64,000 nucleotides of DNA. Origin: Anaerolineae bacterium. Lineage in GTDB: Bacteria; Chloroflexota; Anaerolineae; Aggregatilineales; J027. A program made the translations under genes and the position numbers. This document shows positions 38,721-48,463 of the stretch, piece after piece (positions within the stretch are counted from its first letter, which is position 1; each line of letters begins with the position of its first letter). Under the pieces are notes generated by a model. That model worked only from the letters and a program-made list of their open reading frames with translations. It was not told the DNA's origin and did no database searches. Where the stretch lies: contig JAIOHL010000124.1 of the NCBI GenBank assembly GCA_019913005.1, forward strand, positions 95,107 to 159,106, given 5' to 3'.

Positions 38721-41720
38721 ATGCGTACCAATAACGTTCGAGAAATATTCGACCAGACCAAAGCAGGGGGTCGTGCGATGGATTCCGCTCAAATGGCGGT
38801 CAATACGCTGGGTGGCTTGCGGGTGTCTATCAACGGTCAGGAGGTGGCCTTTGAGACCCGTAAGGATGCGGCTTTATTAGTCTATCTGGTGGCGACAGGC
38901 CGACCACATCCGCGTGAGACACTGGCTGAGATGTTTTGGGAGGGGTATTCCCAAGCAGATGCCCAGCGCAACTTCCGGCGAATGTTGAGCAATCTGCGGC
39001 AGACCTTTGGGGATTTCATTGTGGCTCCACGTGGCGACTTTGTAGCGGTGGATTTTGCCGAGATCGTTCAGTTTGATTTCGCGGAGTTGGAATCGCAATT
39101 AGTGTCTGGGAATGAACTACTGGATGATGAACAAGCGATTGAACTTGAAGGGATTATCAGACGTTATCAGGGCAACTTCCTTGAGGGATTCTATGTAGAT
39201 AGCCCGGAATTTGAGCGGTGGGCCACGGGGGAACGTGAACGCTTATTGCGGCGAGTCCTGAATGGCCTGCGATTATTGGTCAATTATCATCTTAAGCAAG
39301 GGCGTCTTGAGCGAGGCATCGAAATTGTCAACAATCTATTGAAACTTGATGAACTAGATGAAGAAGCCCATCGCCTGTATATGATCTTCTTAACCCTTTC
39401 CGGTCAAAGGGCAGCAGCCCTAAAGCAATATCAGGGCTGTCGTCAACTGCTCCTAACGGCATTTGGTATTGAACCTGACCAAACGACAACCGCCCTGTAT
39501 GAACGTATTCGCGCAGGCGACCCGCTCACGGAATATGTAGCCCAACCAACCAGCACCTCTATTACCTCCATTTCGAGTCTCATCCGCAGCATTCCCAATA
39601 ATCTACCCAGCCACTTGACACCCTTTGTAGGGCGCAGAACTGAACGAGCAGAAATCCGGCAACTGCTTGAACAGTCCGATGCACGTCTTATCACCATCAT
39701 TGGGCTTGGGGGAATTGGCAAGTCCCGCCTAGCGCTAAAGGTCGCGGAGGAAGTGATGGCCTTGTTCCCGGATGGGGTCTATTTTATTCGCCTAGCTGAC
39801 TTGACGTCGGTCAATCAAATTGTGCCAAGTATTATCACTACACTGGGATTGGAATCATATTCGGATGATCGGGTATCCGCAACCTTGGGGGATTATGTCG
39901 CGGATCAGAGGATGTTGTGGATTCTCGATAATTTTGAGCATCTGTTGGATGGTGCAGAATTAGTCACGGAGTGGCTTGCCGATATGCCCCATCTGCATAT
40001 CCTAGTGACCTCCCGCGAGATGCTGTATTTACGGGGCGAGACGCTTTTTCCTCTCGACGGCTTAAATTTCAGTCCACCAGAAAATGGCGTGACCAGTGAT
40101 GCAGCGGAATTATTTGTGCAAAGTGCGCGACGTACCGATGCCGCGTTCCGGGTGGTAGAAAGCCAAGAGGCCGCGATTGATGAAATTTGTCGTTTGGTGC
40201 GTGGAATGCCCCTCGCCCTCGATCTTGCCGCCAGTTGGGTATCGGCGCTGACTCCCAGTGAAATCCGCGACGAAATCCGGCAAAACCTTGACCTGCTTGA
40301 AGTGCGACAGGTGGATGTCCCAGCGCGGCATCGTAGTATCCGAGCAATTTTTGATAGTACATGGGGACGACTTAATGAGGCCGAGCGGGAGACCTTGCTG
40401 CGATTGGCGGTTTTTCGCGGAGGGTTCACACGATCAGCCGCCCAACAAGTCGCCGGGGCTGGCCTCCGAATGTTGAATCTGTTATTGAGTAAATCGCTTA
40501 TCTACCGCATCGGTCAGCGTTATACTATCCATGAGTTGTTCCAGCAGTATCTTATCGAAAAGTTACAGGCAGACCCCGACTTTATTAGGCAACTCGAAAC
40601 TATCCATGGTCAATATTTCGCAGGTTTCCTGATGGAGCATGAATCCGAAATTGTTGGCGGAATGCCGCAGGTGGCGTTGGAAGATTTTGAGAATATTCAG
40701 CAGGCATGGCAGATCGCACTTTCGAACCGCGATTTTGAGACGATGAACCGACTGCGCGAGGGCTTGTGGGCATTGTTCGATGCCCGGAGTTGGCTGCAAG
40801 AGGGAATGAACACCTTTCGATCTGCCGTGCAGGTCTTGGAGGGTCAAACCGAAGGTGAGGCTGGAGTTAACTATGGGCGGTGTTTAGCACTCTATGGCTA
40901 TTTCTTGGGTCGGACGGGACAGCGAGAAGCGGGCTACAAAATGACCCGCCAAGGGGTTTTGTTGTTGGCCGACCTCGATGCCCATGATGCCCATATCTTG
41001 TCAGCAGGGTTGTTAGCAGAACTGGCCTCTACTGATACCCAGCGCCTTGAAGCACGGCAGTTGATTGAAGCCAACTCCCCTCTGTTGGATGAAGGCTCGA
41101 TCTCGCGGATTGACAGTGTGATCTGGCGTTATGCCAAGTTGTTGAATGACATGGGCCATGAAGACCAAGCTGAGGATGTACTGAAAAAGCTACCTGAGCA
41201 ATCGCAAGGGGACATTCGTCCACGGGGCCAAGCCAATCTTGATTGGCAGCGGGGGCAGATGCATCAGCACCGGGGTCAGCATGTGCAGGCCCATGAACGG
41301 CTGCTCAAAAGCCTTCGGGAATATCAGGCTTTAAACTATGAACAGGGTATTGCGTGGGCGCAAGCCTCACTTGGCAATAACGCCCTTCAGATGGGCCTTA
41401 TGAATGACGCCACCTCTTATTTTCTTGACGCGCTGGATACGGCTGAAAATGCCAACTTGCCCCTCATTGCCCTTGATACGCTGGTCGGGCTAAGTGAAAT
41501 ATTGGGCCAATTCGACCATCCGCGTGAGGCAGTGGTGGTGCTTAGTTTTGTGCTGCATCAACGCGCCCTTGCTCCCGAAACGAGAGCCAAGACCCAGATG
41601 CTATTGGACACCTACAAGGCCCAATTCGAAAATGATGCTTTTGAGGCTATGCAGACTCGTGGGCAAGCTGCATCCTTCGCCGAAATGGTGGCCCTTGTAA
41701 AAAATATTCTGAAGACCTGA
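38721..41720 (+). CDS. BTAD-containing (SARP/AfsR-like) regulator with NB-ARC ATPase and TPR-like C-terminus
   Basis: N-terminal LGGLRVSINGQEVAFETRKDAALLVYLVATGRPHPRETLAEMFW, BTAD region, P-loop ITIIGLGGIGKSRLALKVA, GMPLALDLAASWV; start may be at 38778. Confidence 0.9.
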   Translation: MRTNNVREIFDQTKAGGRAMDSAQMAVNTLGGLRVSINGQEVAFETRKDAALLVYLVATGRPHPRETLAEMFWEGYSQADAQRNFRRMLSNLRQTFGDFIVAPRGDFVAVDFAEIVQFDFAELESQLVSGNELLDDEQAIELEGIIRRYQGNFLEGFYVDSPEFERWATGERERLLRRVLNGLRLLVNYHLKQGRLERGIEIVNNLLKLDELDEEAHRLYMIFLTLSGQRAAALKQYQGCRQLLLTAFGIEPDQTTTALYERIRAGDPLTEYVAQPTSTSITSISSLIRSIPNNLPSHLTPFVGRRTERAEIRQLLEQSDARLITIIGLGGIGKSRLALKVAEEVMALFPDGVYFIRLADLTSVNQIVPSIITTLGLESYSDDRVSATLGDYVADQRMLWILDNFEHLLDGAELVTEWLADMPHLHILVTSREMLYLRGETLFPLDGLNFSPPENGVTSDAAELFVQSARRTDAAFRVVESQEAAIDEICRLVRGMPLALDLAASWVSALTPSEIRDEIRQNLDLLEVRQVDVPARHRSIRAIFDSTWGRLNEAERETLLRLAVFRGGFTRSAAQQVAGAGLRMLNLLLSKSLIYRIGQRYTIHELFQQYLIEKLQADPDFIRQLETIHGQYFAGFLMEHESEIVGGMPQVALEDFENIQQAWQIALSNRDFETMNRLREGLWALFDARSWLQEGMNTFRSAVQVLEGQTEGEAGVNYGRCLALYGYFLGRTGQREAGYKMTRQGVLLLADLDAHDAHILSAGLLAELASTDTQRLEARQLIEANSPLLDEGSISRIDSVIWRYAKLLNDMGHEDQAEDVLKKLPEQSQGDIRPRGQANLDWQRGQMHQHRGQHVQAHERLLKSLREYQALNYEQGIAWAQASLGNNALQMGLMNDATSYFLDALDTAENANLPLIALDTLVGLSEILGQFDHPREAVVVLSFVLHQRALAPETRAKTQMLLDTYKAQFENDAFEAMQTRGQAASFAEMVALVKNILKT

Positions 41721-41835
41721 TTTGCGATCTTATATAGCAAATATAGGAGATTGACATCAAATCTACATGCTCCTTTTTGTGGCCTTCACGCCGTCTCGAT
41801 CCAAAAAATCTGAGATTGGCCCAATTCCCAAATGT

Positions 41836-44800
41836 TCAATCAGTAACATTGTTCACCATAAATACATATCTCCCTCCGGCCCCCGTACTCCCCGGTTGCA
41901 GTAAGAATATGTAAGTACCCGTTTCAGGCAGGCTTATAGAGTCTATATCGGAGGTACTTTCAATGAGCAAGGTCCGACTAGGAGTGTAAATGGAAATGAG
42001 TAAGTCGAGATTGCCGTTACTGATTTGGATTGTCTGACCAACCGAACCTTCAAACGTCCACACATCTCGGGACATAGTTTCTTTAGAACGCCCAGAAACT
42101 ACCCCCATCGCTTGAATTCCAAGTGTGATACTACCTCTAGGAACAGGTGTCATGGTCGGAGCCAGTGTATTTACAACCGGCGTGTTCGTGGGCTGTAGGG
42201 TCCATGTTGGTGTTAGAGTTGTACGTGTGGTATCCAAAGTAGGCGTCGCACTTAGAACAGGGCTTGGCGTGAGGGTGGGATAGGGTGTGCGTGTAGGGAA
42301 ATATCCGTGAGAATCGCACCGAGGCGTAACATCATAACGCTCACGTTCGGTACAGGTTAGATCGCGCACATAACGATTGTTTTGCGCCCAAGCGATAATC
42401 TCTTCTGGGGTATCCGACAGCCGCCACAAAATCAACTCACCGCGTTCACTGCCCGACAGAGCATAGCGTCCATCCGGGCTGAAAGCGACATCGGTCACCC
42501 ATCGCTCATGCCCTTCAAAACGGCGGATTTCTGTGCCTGTGGCAACATCCCATAGAATCAAACTACGGTCTTCTGAGCCTGATAGGGCATAAAGTCCATC
42601 GGGGCTAAATTCGACATCACTGACTCGCATACTGTGACCTTCAAAGCGGCGGATTTCTGTGCAGGCTATTAAGTCCCGCAACACTACCGAGCGGTCCCCC
42701 GAACCCGAGAGGCCGTAACGCCCATCAGGACTGATAGCAACGTCCCAAACGCTCCCCTGTTGATCTTCAAAAACACATTTTTGTTCGCCGGTTGACAAAT
42801 CCCAATAGCGAACGGAGTTATCCTCAGAGCCAGTCAGTGCATAGCGCCCATCAGGGCTGATATCTACTCCATATATGAGGCTTGTATGCCCTCTGAGAAC
42901 CCGGACAATTTCGCCGGTAGTCATATCAACATAAGCTGGGGCAACATCCGCTGGAGTCTGTACAACAGTTCCACTTCCGGCGGTTGCTGATAATCCATAA
43001 TGTCCAGCCGTATCAATGTCGCAACCCCAACTTCTAACGTCAATTGAGATTGGCTCTGCCTTTTCCTCGCCTGTTTGAGCATCCCATTGTCTGAAAACAC
43101 CGCCATAATCACCTGAAATGATCGTTTTGCCATCGGTGCTCACCCAAACACAGTTCACGCCACTGGCATGTCCATATATCCTTCGAATTTGGTCTCCTGT
43201 TTCAACATTCCAAATAAATAACTCTCGTCCACTACCTCCCGAAACGGCTTGCCGTCCGTCTGGGGTGAACTGAATGTCAATGACCCGCCCACTGTGCCCT
43301 GCAAACTGCCGAATCTCTGCACCGTTGCGAATATCCCATAGGCGAATGGTGCCGTCTGACGAAGCGGACAACAGATGCTCACCATTCGGGCTAAATTTTG
43401 CACTCGTGATATAAGACGAATGTCCTGATAGACGCTGTACCGCTTCTCCTGTCTCAACGTCCCAAAGGATAATCAATTGGTCAGCAGCTCCGGTGACGAT
43501 CAAATGTCCATCTGGACTAAACCCGGATTCAGCAATGGGCATAAAACCATGCCGAAAACGTCGGATCTCTTGCCCGGTTTCAAGGTCAAACAACATGGCG
43601 TAGGAGCTACTAAGCCCTTGACCAAATGTGTTCGGCATTGGTTCGAATCCAGTTAACAGAACATAGCGACTGTCAACCGGATTGAAGGCGATATTTCGGA
43701 TGGGCATACTCAAATTGAAGGCACGTATTACCTCGCCTGTCTGAAAATCAATGAGCTTAATACCTCCGGAAGTGGCATAGCCCAATGGCCCCAATCCGAT
43801 AGCTGTATAGCGACCATCGGGGCTAAAGGCTATGCTCCAAATATAGTGAAACGAAGTGGTTTCTTCCGCAAACGTGCTAATTTCATAGATCAAGCGATTA
43901 TCTGGGATATTCCACAGGGCGATCACATCTCGTTGTTCACCCGCCAGCAAGTGTTGTCCATCGGGGCTAAAGGCTATGCTATGAACTTTATGTACCGTCT
44001 CAAAGCGTCGAAATTGCTCACGTGTCTGAACATCCCATATAATCACGGATTTGTCAGCCGACCCGGAGGCCACATAACGTCCATCGGGACTGAAGGCTAC
44101 TGAAAAAATCGTGTCGGTATGACCTTCAAAACGCTGTATTTGCTCACCTGTTTCTAGGTTCCATAGACGAAGACTGTAATCGTAGATATTATCGGGGAAC
44201 AATATACTTACCCCTCTAACTTCGTCAAATGACGGTCTCCCCCCACCAGAAACCGCATATTTACCGTCAGGGCTAAAGGCAACATCATTGACAGAATCCG
44301 CGTGGCCTGTCAAAACACGACGTGTGCCGGGTGCATAGATAGCAGCAGCCAGCGCTTGTTCTGCCTCGATAGGTGGATTTGGGATAGCGATGGCTTCTAA
44401 GGCTAGGGCGATGGCAAGATCAGTATCATTGCTTGCAAGAGCATCTTTGGCATTCGCGGCAAGCGCTAGGCTTCGTCTAACCTCGGCTGCACGTTGGGCT
44501 TTATCTCGTTCTTGTTGTGCGTCCGAGCGTGCATTCAGCGCCAACAGTGCCAAAACGGTCATAATCAAGGCAATTGCCGCAGATGTAATCATCAGTGCGT
44601 TCCGTGATCGCCGCCGATTTATTTTCTGCCGATTATCCTCAAGAATACTGGTTTCTAGAAATCTGTGTTCATCTGGCGTTAAGGCGATATGGGTCTGACC
44701 AACCCAGCCTTCAAATTGGGCCAACCGCGAACCCGTCAGAAGGTAGCTTTTGTCACGTTTAACACCATCCCACTCCTGTGCGGCAGCAGCAAGCAAGCGC

Positions 44801-46881
44801 TGTTGACGGATGTCGTAACGACTGTCATCTAACCATGTTCGCAATCGTCGCCACTCTCGAATCAGGGCCTCATGCGCGACCTCAGCCGTCGGTTCACGGG
44901 TGATCGGTTCACGGTCAAAGGTGAGCAATCGCGCCTGTCCAAAGGGTTCCAAGACCTCCAACAACGCAGTGGAGTCGTCAACAAGAGCCAATAACTCGGA
45001 TTGCCGTACCCGGCGCCGTGTATCTTCCACCCCCTCTCCCAACGTCACGAGACGCATGAACAGTTGGCGAATCAGGCCTTGCTGGGAAGCGGGAAACTGC
45101 TCAAAAATCTGGTCAGCCCGCTGGGCTAAAGCCCCTGACAAGCCACCCAACTGCTGATAGGCGGCCAAGGTCAAGGCATGGTTGTCGCGTTGTTCAAATA
45201 GTTCGGTCAGGGTGTATTGCAGCAGAGGTAAGGCGCCCGGCTCATCTTGCACATCCGCCACAATCGCTGTCACCAAGCCGGTTTCAACGTGTAGCCCAAC
45301 TTGTTCGGCTGGACAGGTAATAGCCTGCCCCAACTCAGCGGGGGATAACGGCAGTACATATTCGATGCGCTGTTTAAGCAAATCACCGAACTCCAAATGC
45401 TGCAAAGGCCGATCCATGAAGTCGGCTCGTAAGGTGATGAGGACACGCACACCACTGGAAGCATCGTTGACGGCTACCCGCAGCACTTCCAAAAACTGGG
45501 CTACCTCGTCATCGTCTACACTGGTGGTAAACAGCTCCTCAAATTGATCTACCACCAACACTAGCCGCGCATCCTCACTCAATAGGCTTGCCACCGCCCA
45601 GATCAACCCCCGCCGATCTGCCTGTAGTTGTTCCGAAATCCGCGAAATCGGCTTGGTCGCCACACGGTTGAGGGCATTGGTCAGTTCTTGGAGCGGGTGT
45701 TCGCCGGGGGACATTTCGACTGTGAACCATTCCTGCGACCCCGGTAGGTATCCGGCCCGTAAAGCCGGGAGGAGTCCGGCCTTGACCACACTCGACTTAC
45801 CGCTGCCGCTCGGCCCCACGACTGCCAAAAAATGCTGATAGGGGTGATCGTCTTGGAGTCGGGTCAGAAGTTGGTTGACCAGTGACTCACGGCCAAAAAA
45901 GTCGCCCGCGTCCATCAGTTCAAAAGCGTGCAGACCTTTGTAGGGATTTCGCAATACAAGGTTGCCCATTGTCGTGGGCTGCTCTTCTACAATGGCACGC
46001 CCTACTCCAGTGCTTGTCTCTTCCGCCACAGTCGGCATGGCGACTCGAAAGGCTTTGGCGAATTGTAGAGCATCGCTATAGCGGTCAATCGGTTGCTTGG
46101 CAGTGGCTTTTTGCAAAACCGCGTTTAGCTCTATCGGGAATTTGAATTGCGGGGGCAAATCGGGCAGGGGTTCATTGAGATGTTTGACAATCATAGCGGC
46201 TGAACTCAGGCCCTCAAACGGATGCTGGCCGACCAAGACCTCGTAGAGCATTACACCCAGACTATAGATATCGGTTTGGGGTGAGACTACTTCGCCACGC
46301 GCTTGTTCGGGGGCGATGTAGGCCACCGTGCCTTTCATAATATGGCTGCCTGTCATCGCCCGGCTCAACAAATCTTTGGCGATTCCAAAATCGGTCAAAT
46401 AATAGTTGTTCTGATCATCTAACAAAATATTGCCCGGTTTGACATCGCGGTGAATCACCCCCTGACGATGGGTAGCCGCCAGCGCATCGGCAACCTGATC
46501 CAATAAGTGGAGGGTTTCGGTGAGCGTCAATGGGCCTTGTTGCAAGCGAGTCTTAAGTGTATGGGGTAGCCAGCGCATGACCAGATATGCCCCATGCGGA
46601 TCACGCCAGTAGTCATACACCGGCACGATATGGGGGTGCTCCAAGCGGGCCACACGCTGCGCTTCGGCTTCAAAATTACGGACAAAGTCGGGTTCATTGG
46701 CAAAACGGGGTAGGATGAATTTGATGGCAACATCACGACCCAACAACGGCTGAGTGGCGCGATACACTACCCCGAAACCACCGCTTTCAATTTCTTCGTG
46801 TACCACATAGCCTTGAATCGTGGGGAGGGTTGCGGTTCCCATAGAGGCCTCCAATCCAGTCAACTGATAGGTGACAGTCAA
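41836..46881 (-). CDS. Ser/Thr protein kinase - STAND NTPase - TM - WD40 repeats - T/P-rich linker - C-terminal beta domain
   Basis: Kinase IHRDVKPGNILLDD...LTDFGIAKD; Walker A GPSGSGKSSVVKAG; Walker B LVLVVDQFEELF; TM ALMITSAAIALIMTVLALLAL; canonical WD40 blades. Confidence 0.92.
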   Translation of the reverse strand: MTVTYQLTGLEASMGTATLPTIQGYVVHEEIESGGFGVVYRATQPLLGRDVAIKFILPRFANEPDFVRNFEAEAQRVARLEHPHIVPVYDYWRDPHGAYLVMRWLPHTLKTRLQQGPLTLTETLHLLDQVADALAATHRQGVIHRDVKPGNILLDDQNNYYLTDFGIAKDLLSRAMTGSHIMKGTVAYIAPEQARGEVVSPQTDIYSLGVMLYEVLVGQHPFEGLSSAAMIVKHLNEPLPDLPPQFKFPIELNAVLQKATAKQPIDRYSDALQFAKAFRVAMPTVAEETSTGVGRAIVEEQPTTMGNLVLRNPYKGLHAFELMDAGDFFGRESLVNQLLTRLQDDHPYQHFLAVVGPSGSGKSSVVKAGLLPALRAGYLPGSQEWFTVEMSPGEHPLQELTNALNRVATKPISRISEQLQADRRGLIWAVASLLSEDARLVLVVDQFEELFTTSVDDDEVAQFLEVLRVAVNDASSGVRVLITLRADFMDRPLQHLEFGDLLKQRIEYVLPLSPAELGQAITCPAEQVGLHVETGLVTAIVADVQDEPGALPLLQYTLTELFEQRDNHALTLAAYQQLGGLSGALAQRADQIFEQFPASQQGLIRQLFMRLVTLGEGVEDTRRRVRQSELLALVDDSTALLEVLEPFGQARLLTFDREPITREPTAEVAHEALIREWRRLRTWLDDSRYDIRQQRLLAAAAQEWDGVKRDKSYLLTGSRLAQFEGWVGQTHIALTPDEHRFLETSILEDNRQKINRRRSRNALMITSAAIALIMTVLALLALNARSDAQQERDKAQRAAEVRRSLALAANAKDALASNDTDLAIALALEAIAIPNPPIEAEQALAAAIYAPGTRRVLTGHADSVNDVAFSPDGKYAVSGGGRPSFDEVRGVSILFPDNIYDYSLRLWNLETGEQIQRFEGHTDTIFSVAFSPDGRYVASGSADKSVIIWDVQTREQFRRFETVHKVHSIAFSPDGQHLLAGEQRDVIALWNIPDNRLIYEISTFAEETTSFHYIWSIAFSPDGRYTAIGLGPLGYATSGGIKLIDFQTGEVIRAFNLSMPIRNIAFNPVDSRYVLLTGFEPMPNTFGQGLSSSYAMLFDLETGQEIRRFRHGFMPIAESGFSPDGHLIVTGAADQLIILWDVETGEAVQRLSGHSSYITSAKFSPNGEHLLSASSDGTIRLWDIRNGAEIRQFAGHSGRVIDIQFTPDGRQAVSGGSGRELFIWNVETGDQIRRIYGHASGVNCVWVSTDGKTIISGDYGGVFRQWDAQTGEEKAEPISIDVRSWGCDIDTAGHYGLSATAGSGTVVQTPADVAPAYVDMTTGEIVRVLRGHTSLIYGVDISPDGRYALTGSEDNSVRYWDLSTGEQKCVFEDQQGSVWDVAISPDGRYGLSGSGDRSVVLRDLIACTEIRRFEGHSMRVSDVEFSPDGLYALSGSEDRSLILWDVATGTEIRRFEGHERWVTDVAFSPDGRYALSGSERGELILWRLSDTPEEIIAWAQNNRYVRDLTCTERERYDVTPRCDSHGYFPTRTPYPTLTPSPVLSATPTLDTTRTTLTPTWTLQPTNTPVVNTLAPTMTPVPRGSITLGIQAMGVVSGRSKETMSRDVWTFEGSVGQTIQISNGNLDLLISIYTPSRTLLIESTSDIDSISLPETGTYIFLLQPGSTGAGGRYVFMVNNVTD

Positions 46882-47225
46882 TGGAAGTGCAGTGGAATAG
46901 CCTTCACGCTAGACTTATTCAGACCACAACACAAGTGAAATTTGTCCCGATTTCTATTGACATTCTCCCCCCTGTAACGAGCAAGCGGTCAACGATAGTG
47001 GAGACAAATCAACTGATGCGGTTTTGATTATGGTGACGAATGAAAAGCAGAGACCGTGTGTGTGAGGGATTGCTGTATGAAAAAACCCTTTGTTGGAGAT
47101 TTTCTAATAAATAGTTTTTCCGATAACGAGGTTGTGTTACCGTAGATGATCTAATATTATACACACAAACATGAATTATATACTTTGTTTACAAGTTACC
47201 TAAAAAACATAAGGAATTTTCGATG

Positions 47226-47924
47226 TTATTCTTCCAGCAGTAGCCGATAGCCAACTCCCGGCTCTGTCATAATGTATTGTGGCTGGTTCGGGTCAGGCTC
47301 AATTTTACGACGCAAGTTGCTCATATGAACCCGCAGAAGATGGCTGTCATCTTGGTAATCTGTGCCGCGTACTTCCCGCAGGAGTTGGCTGTGAGTTAAG
47401 ACTTTACCAGCATACTTGACCAGCACCCGCAGTAAATCGTACTCGGTTGGCGTAAGCTGAATTTCTTCTCCTGTCACTTTTACAATCCGGCTCACCACAT
47501 CAACTTCAAGGCCACCGCTCTTGAAGATAGGATCGGATATATTGGTAACCACATGGCGCATTGCAGCACGCATTCTTGCCATTAGTTCACCAATTCCAAA
47601 TGGTTTGGTCAGGTAATCATCTGCGCCTGCATCAAGTGCTCGAATTTTGTTACCTTCATCCTGAATTACAGAGAGAATAATGATAGGAACTTGTGTCCAT
47701 TCCCGCAGGCGGCGTGTGACTTCCACGCCATCCATCCCCGGTAGCCCCAAATCAAGAATGATGAGATCGGGTGTACTCTGAACAGTGGCTGTAAGCGCTT
47801 CCTCCCCGGTGGCTGCCTCCGTAATATGGTAACCTTGGGCTGAGAGCGATGTGCGCAGGAAGCGTCGGATAGCACGTTCATCATCAACAATCAAAACATG
47901 ACCACCCTGCTTGTCCATGCTCAT
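47226..47924 (-). CDS. kdpE: KdpE-like OmpR-family response regulator
   Basis: HVLIVDDERAIRRFLRTSLSAQGY, DLIILDLGLPGMDGVEVTRRLREWTQVPIIILS typical of KdpE. Confidence 0.88.
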   Translation of the reverse strand: MSMDKQGGHVLIVDDERAIRRFLRTSLSAQGYHITEAATGEEALTATVQSTPDLIILDLGLPGMDGVEVTRRLREWTQVPIIILSVIQDEGNKIRALDAGADDYLTKPFGIGELMARMRAAMRHVVTNISDPIFKSGGLEVDVVSRIVKVTGEEIQLTPTEYDLLRVLVKYAGKVLTHSQLLREVRGTDYQDDSHLLRVHMSNLRRKIEPDPNQPQYIMTEPGVGYRLLLEE

Positions 47925-48009
47925 TCCCTCATCAGGCTACTTTCAACCGGATTCAGATCCAAACCTCACCTTATCGCTAGATGTCTCCATAGTAGCGCAA
48001 ACCAAAGTC

Positions 48010-48042
48010 CTTGCAAAAGCCTTGATACTTTCTTGATACTTA
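48010..48042 (+). promoter_or_regulatory. 11-bp direct repeats, candidate KdpE-type site
   Basis: CTTGCAAAAGC / CTTGATACTTT / CTTGATACTTA, exact 11-bp period, between divergent kdpE and the KimA-like gene. Confidence 0.5.
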
Positions 48043-48138
48043 TCAGATGATTCTTGCCACCTTTTTGACTCCAAATTTTCTACACTAGCAAGCAGCAAAT
48101 TTTGATTTAGACCCATGCACAGGACATGCGAACCATTC

Positions 48139-48393
48139 ATGACTGTTTATGAAGATATCTATAAAGCACTAAGCCCGATTTCTCGGCGAAAAAACAAAAA
48201 TCAACCAGCCATTAGGCAGAAATCGCACCAAGCCACTCCGTGGTGGCAGGTTTATCTACTGACAGCCATTTCCCTATTCGTCCTATTCGCTATACCGTCG
48301 CTAAAAGTCAGCAAAAATATTGGAAATTATAATTACTATATTTTATTACGCAATAGTTATGCACTGGGTATAAGCGGCATGAAGCAACTTTAA
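48139..48393 (+). CDS. possible 84-aa single-TM small protein
   Basis: MTVYEDIYKALSPIS...PWWQVYLLTAISLFVLFAIPSL..., a TM-like segment between kdpE and the transporter; weak ribosome-binding site. Confidence 0.35.
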   Translation: MTVYEDIYKALSPISRRKNKNQPAIRQKSHQATPWWQVYLLTAISLFVLFAIPSLKVSKNIGNYNYYILLRNSYALGISGMKQL

Positions 48394-48463
48394 ATCAGGA
48401 AGGGATTGGAGATTCAAAACTGACCAATCTTTCGTATCAATCACGCCAAAGGGATCACAAACG

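Noticed and set aside
41941-46300. Regularly spaced similar DNA segments suggestive of a repeat array
   Set aside because: They are WD40 blades in the coding sequence, with diverged units, not CRISPR or tandem DNA repeats
46882-47225. AT-rich 340-bp spacer with short frames
   Set aside because: No convincing ORF, hairpin or repeat; probably ordinary intergenic DNA
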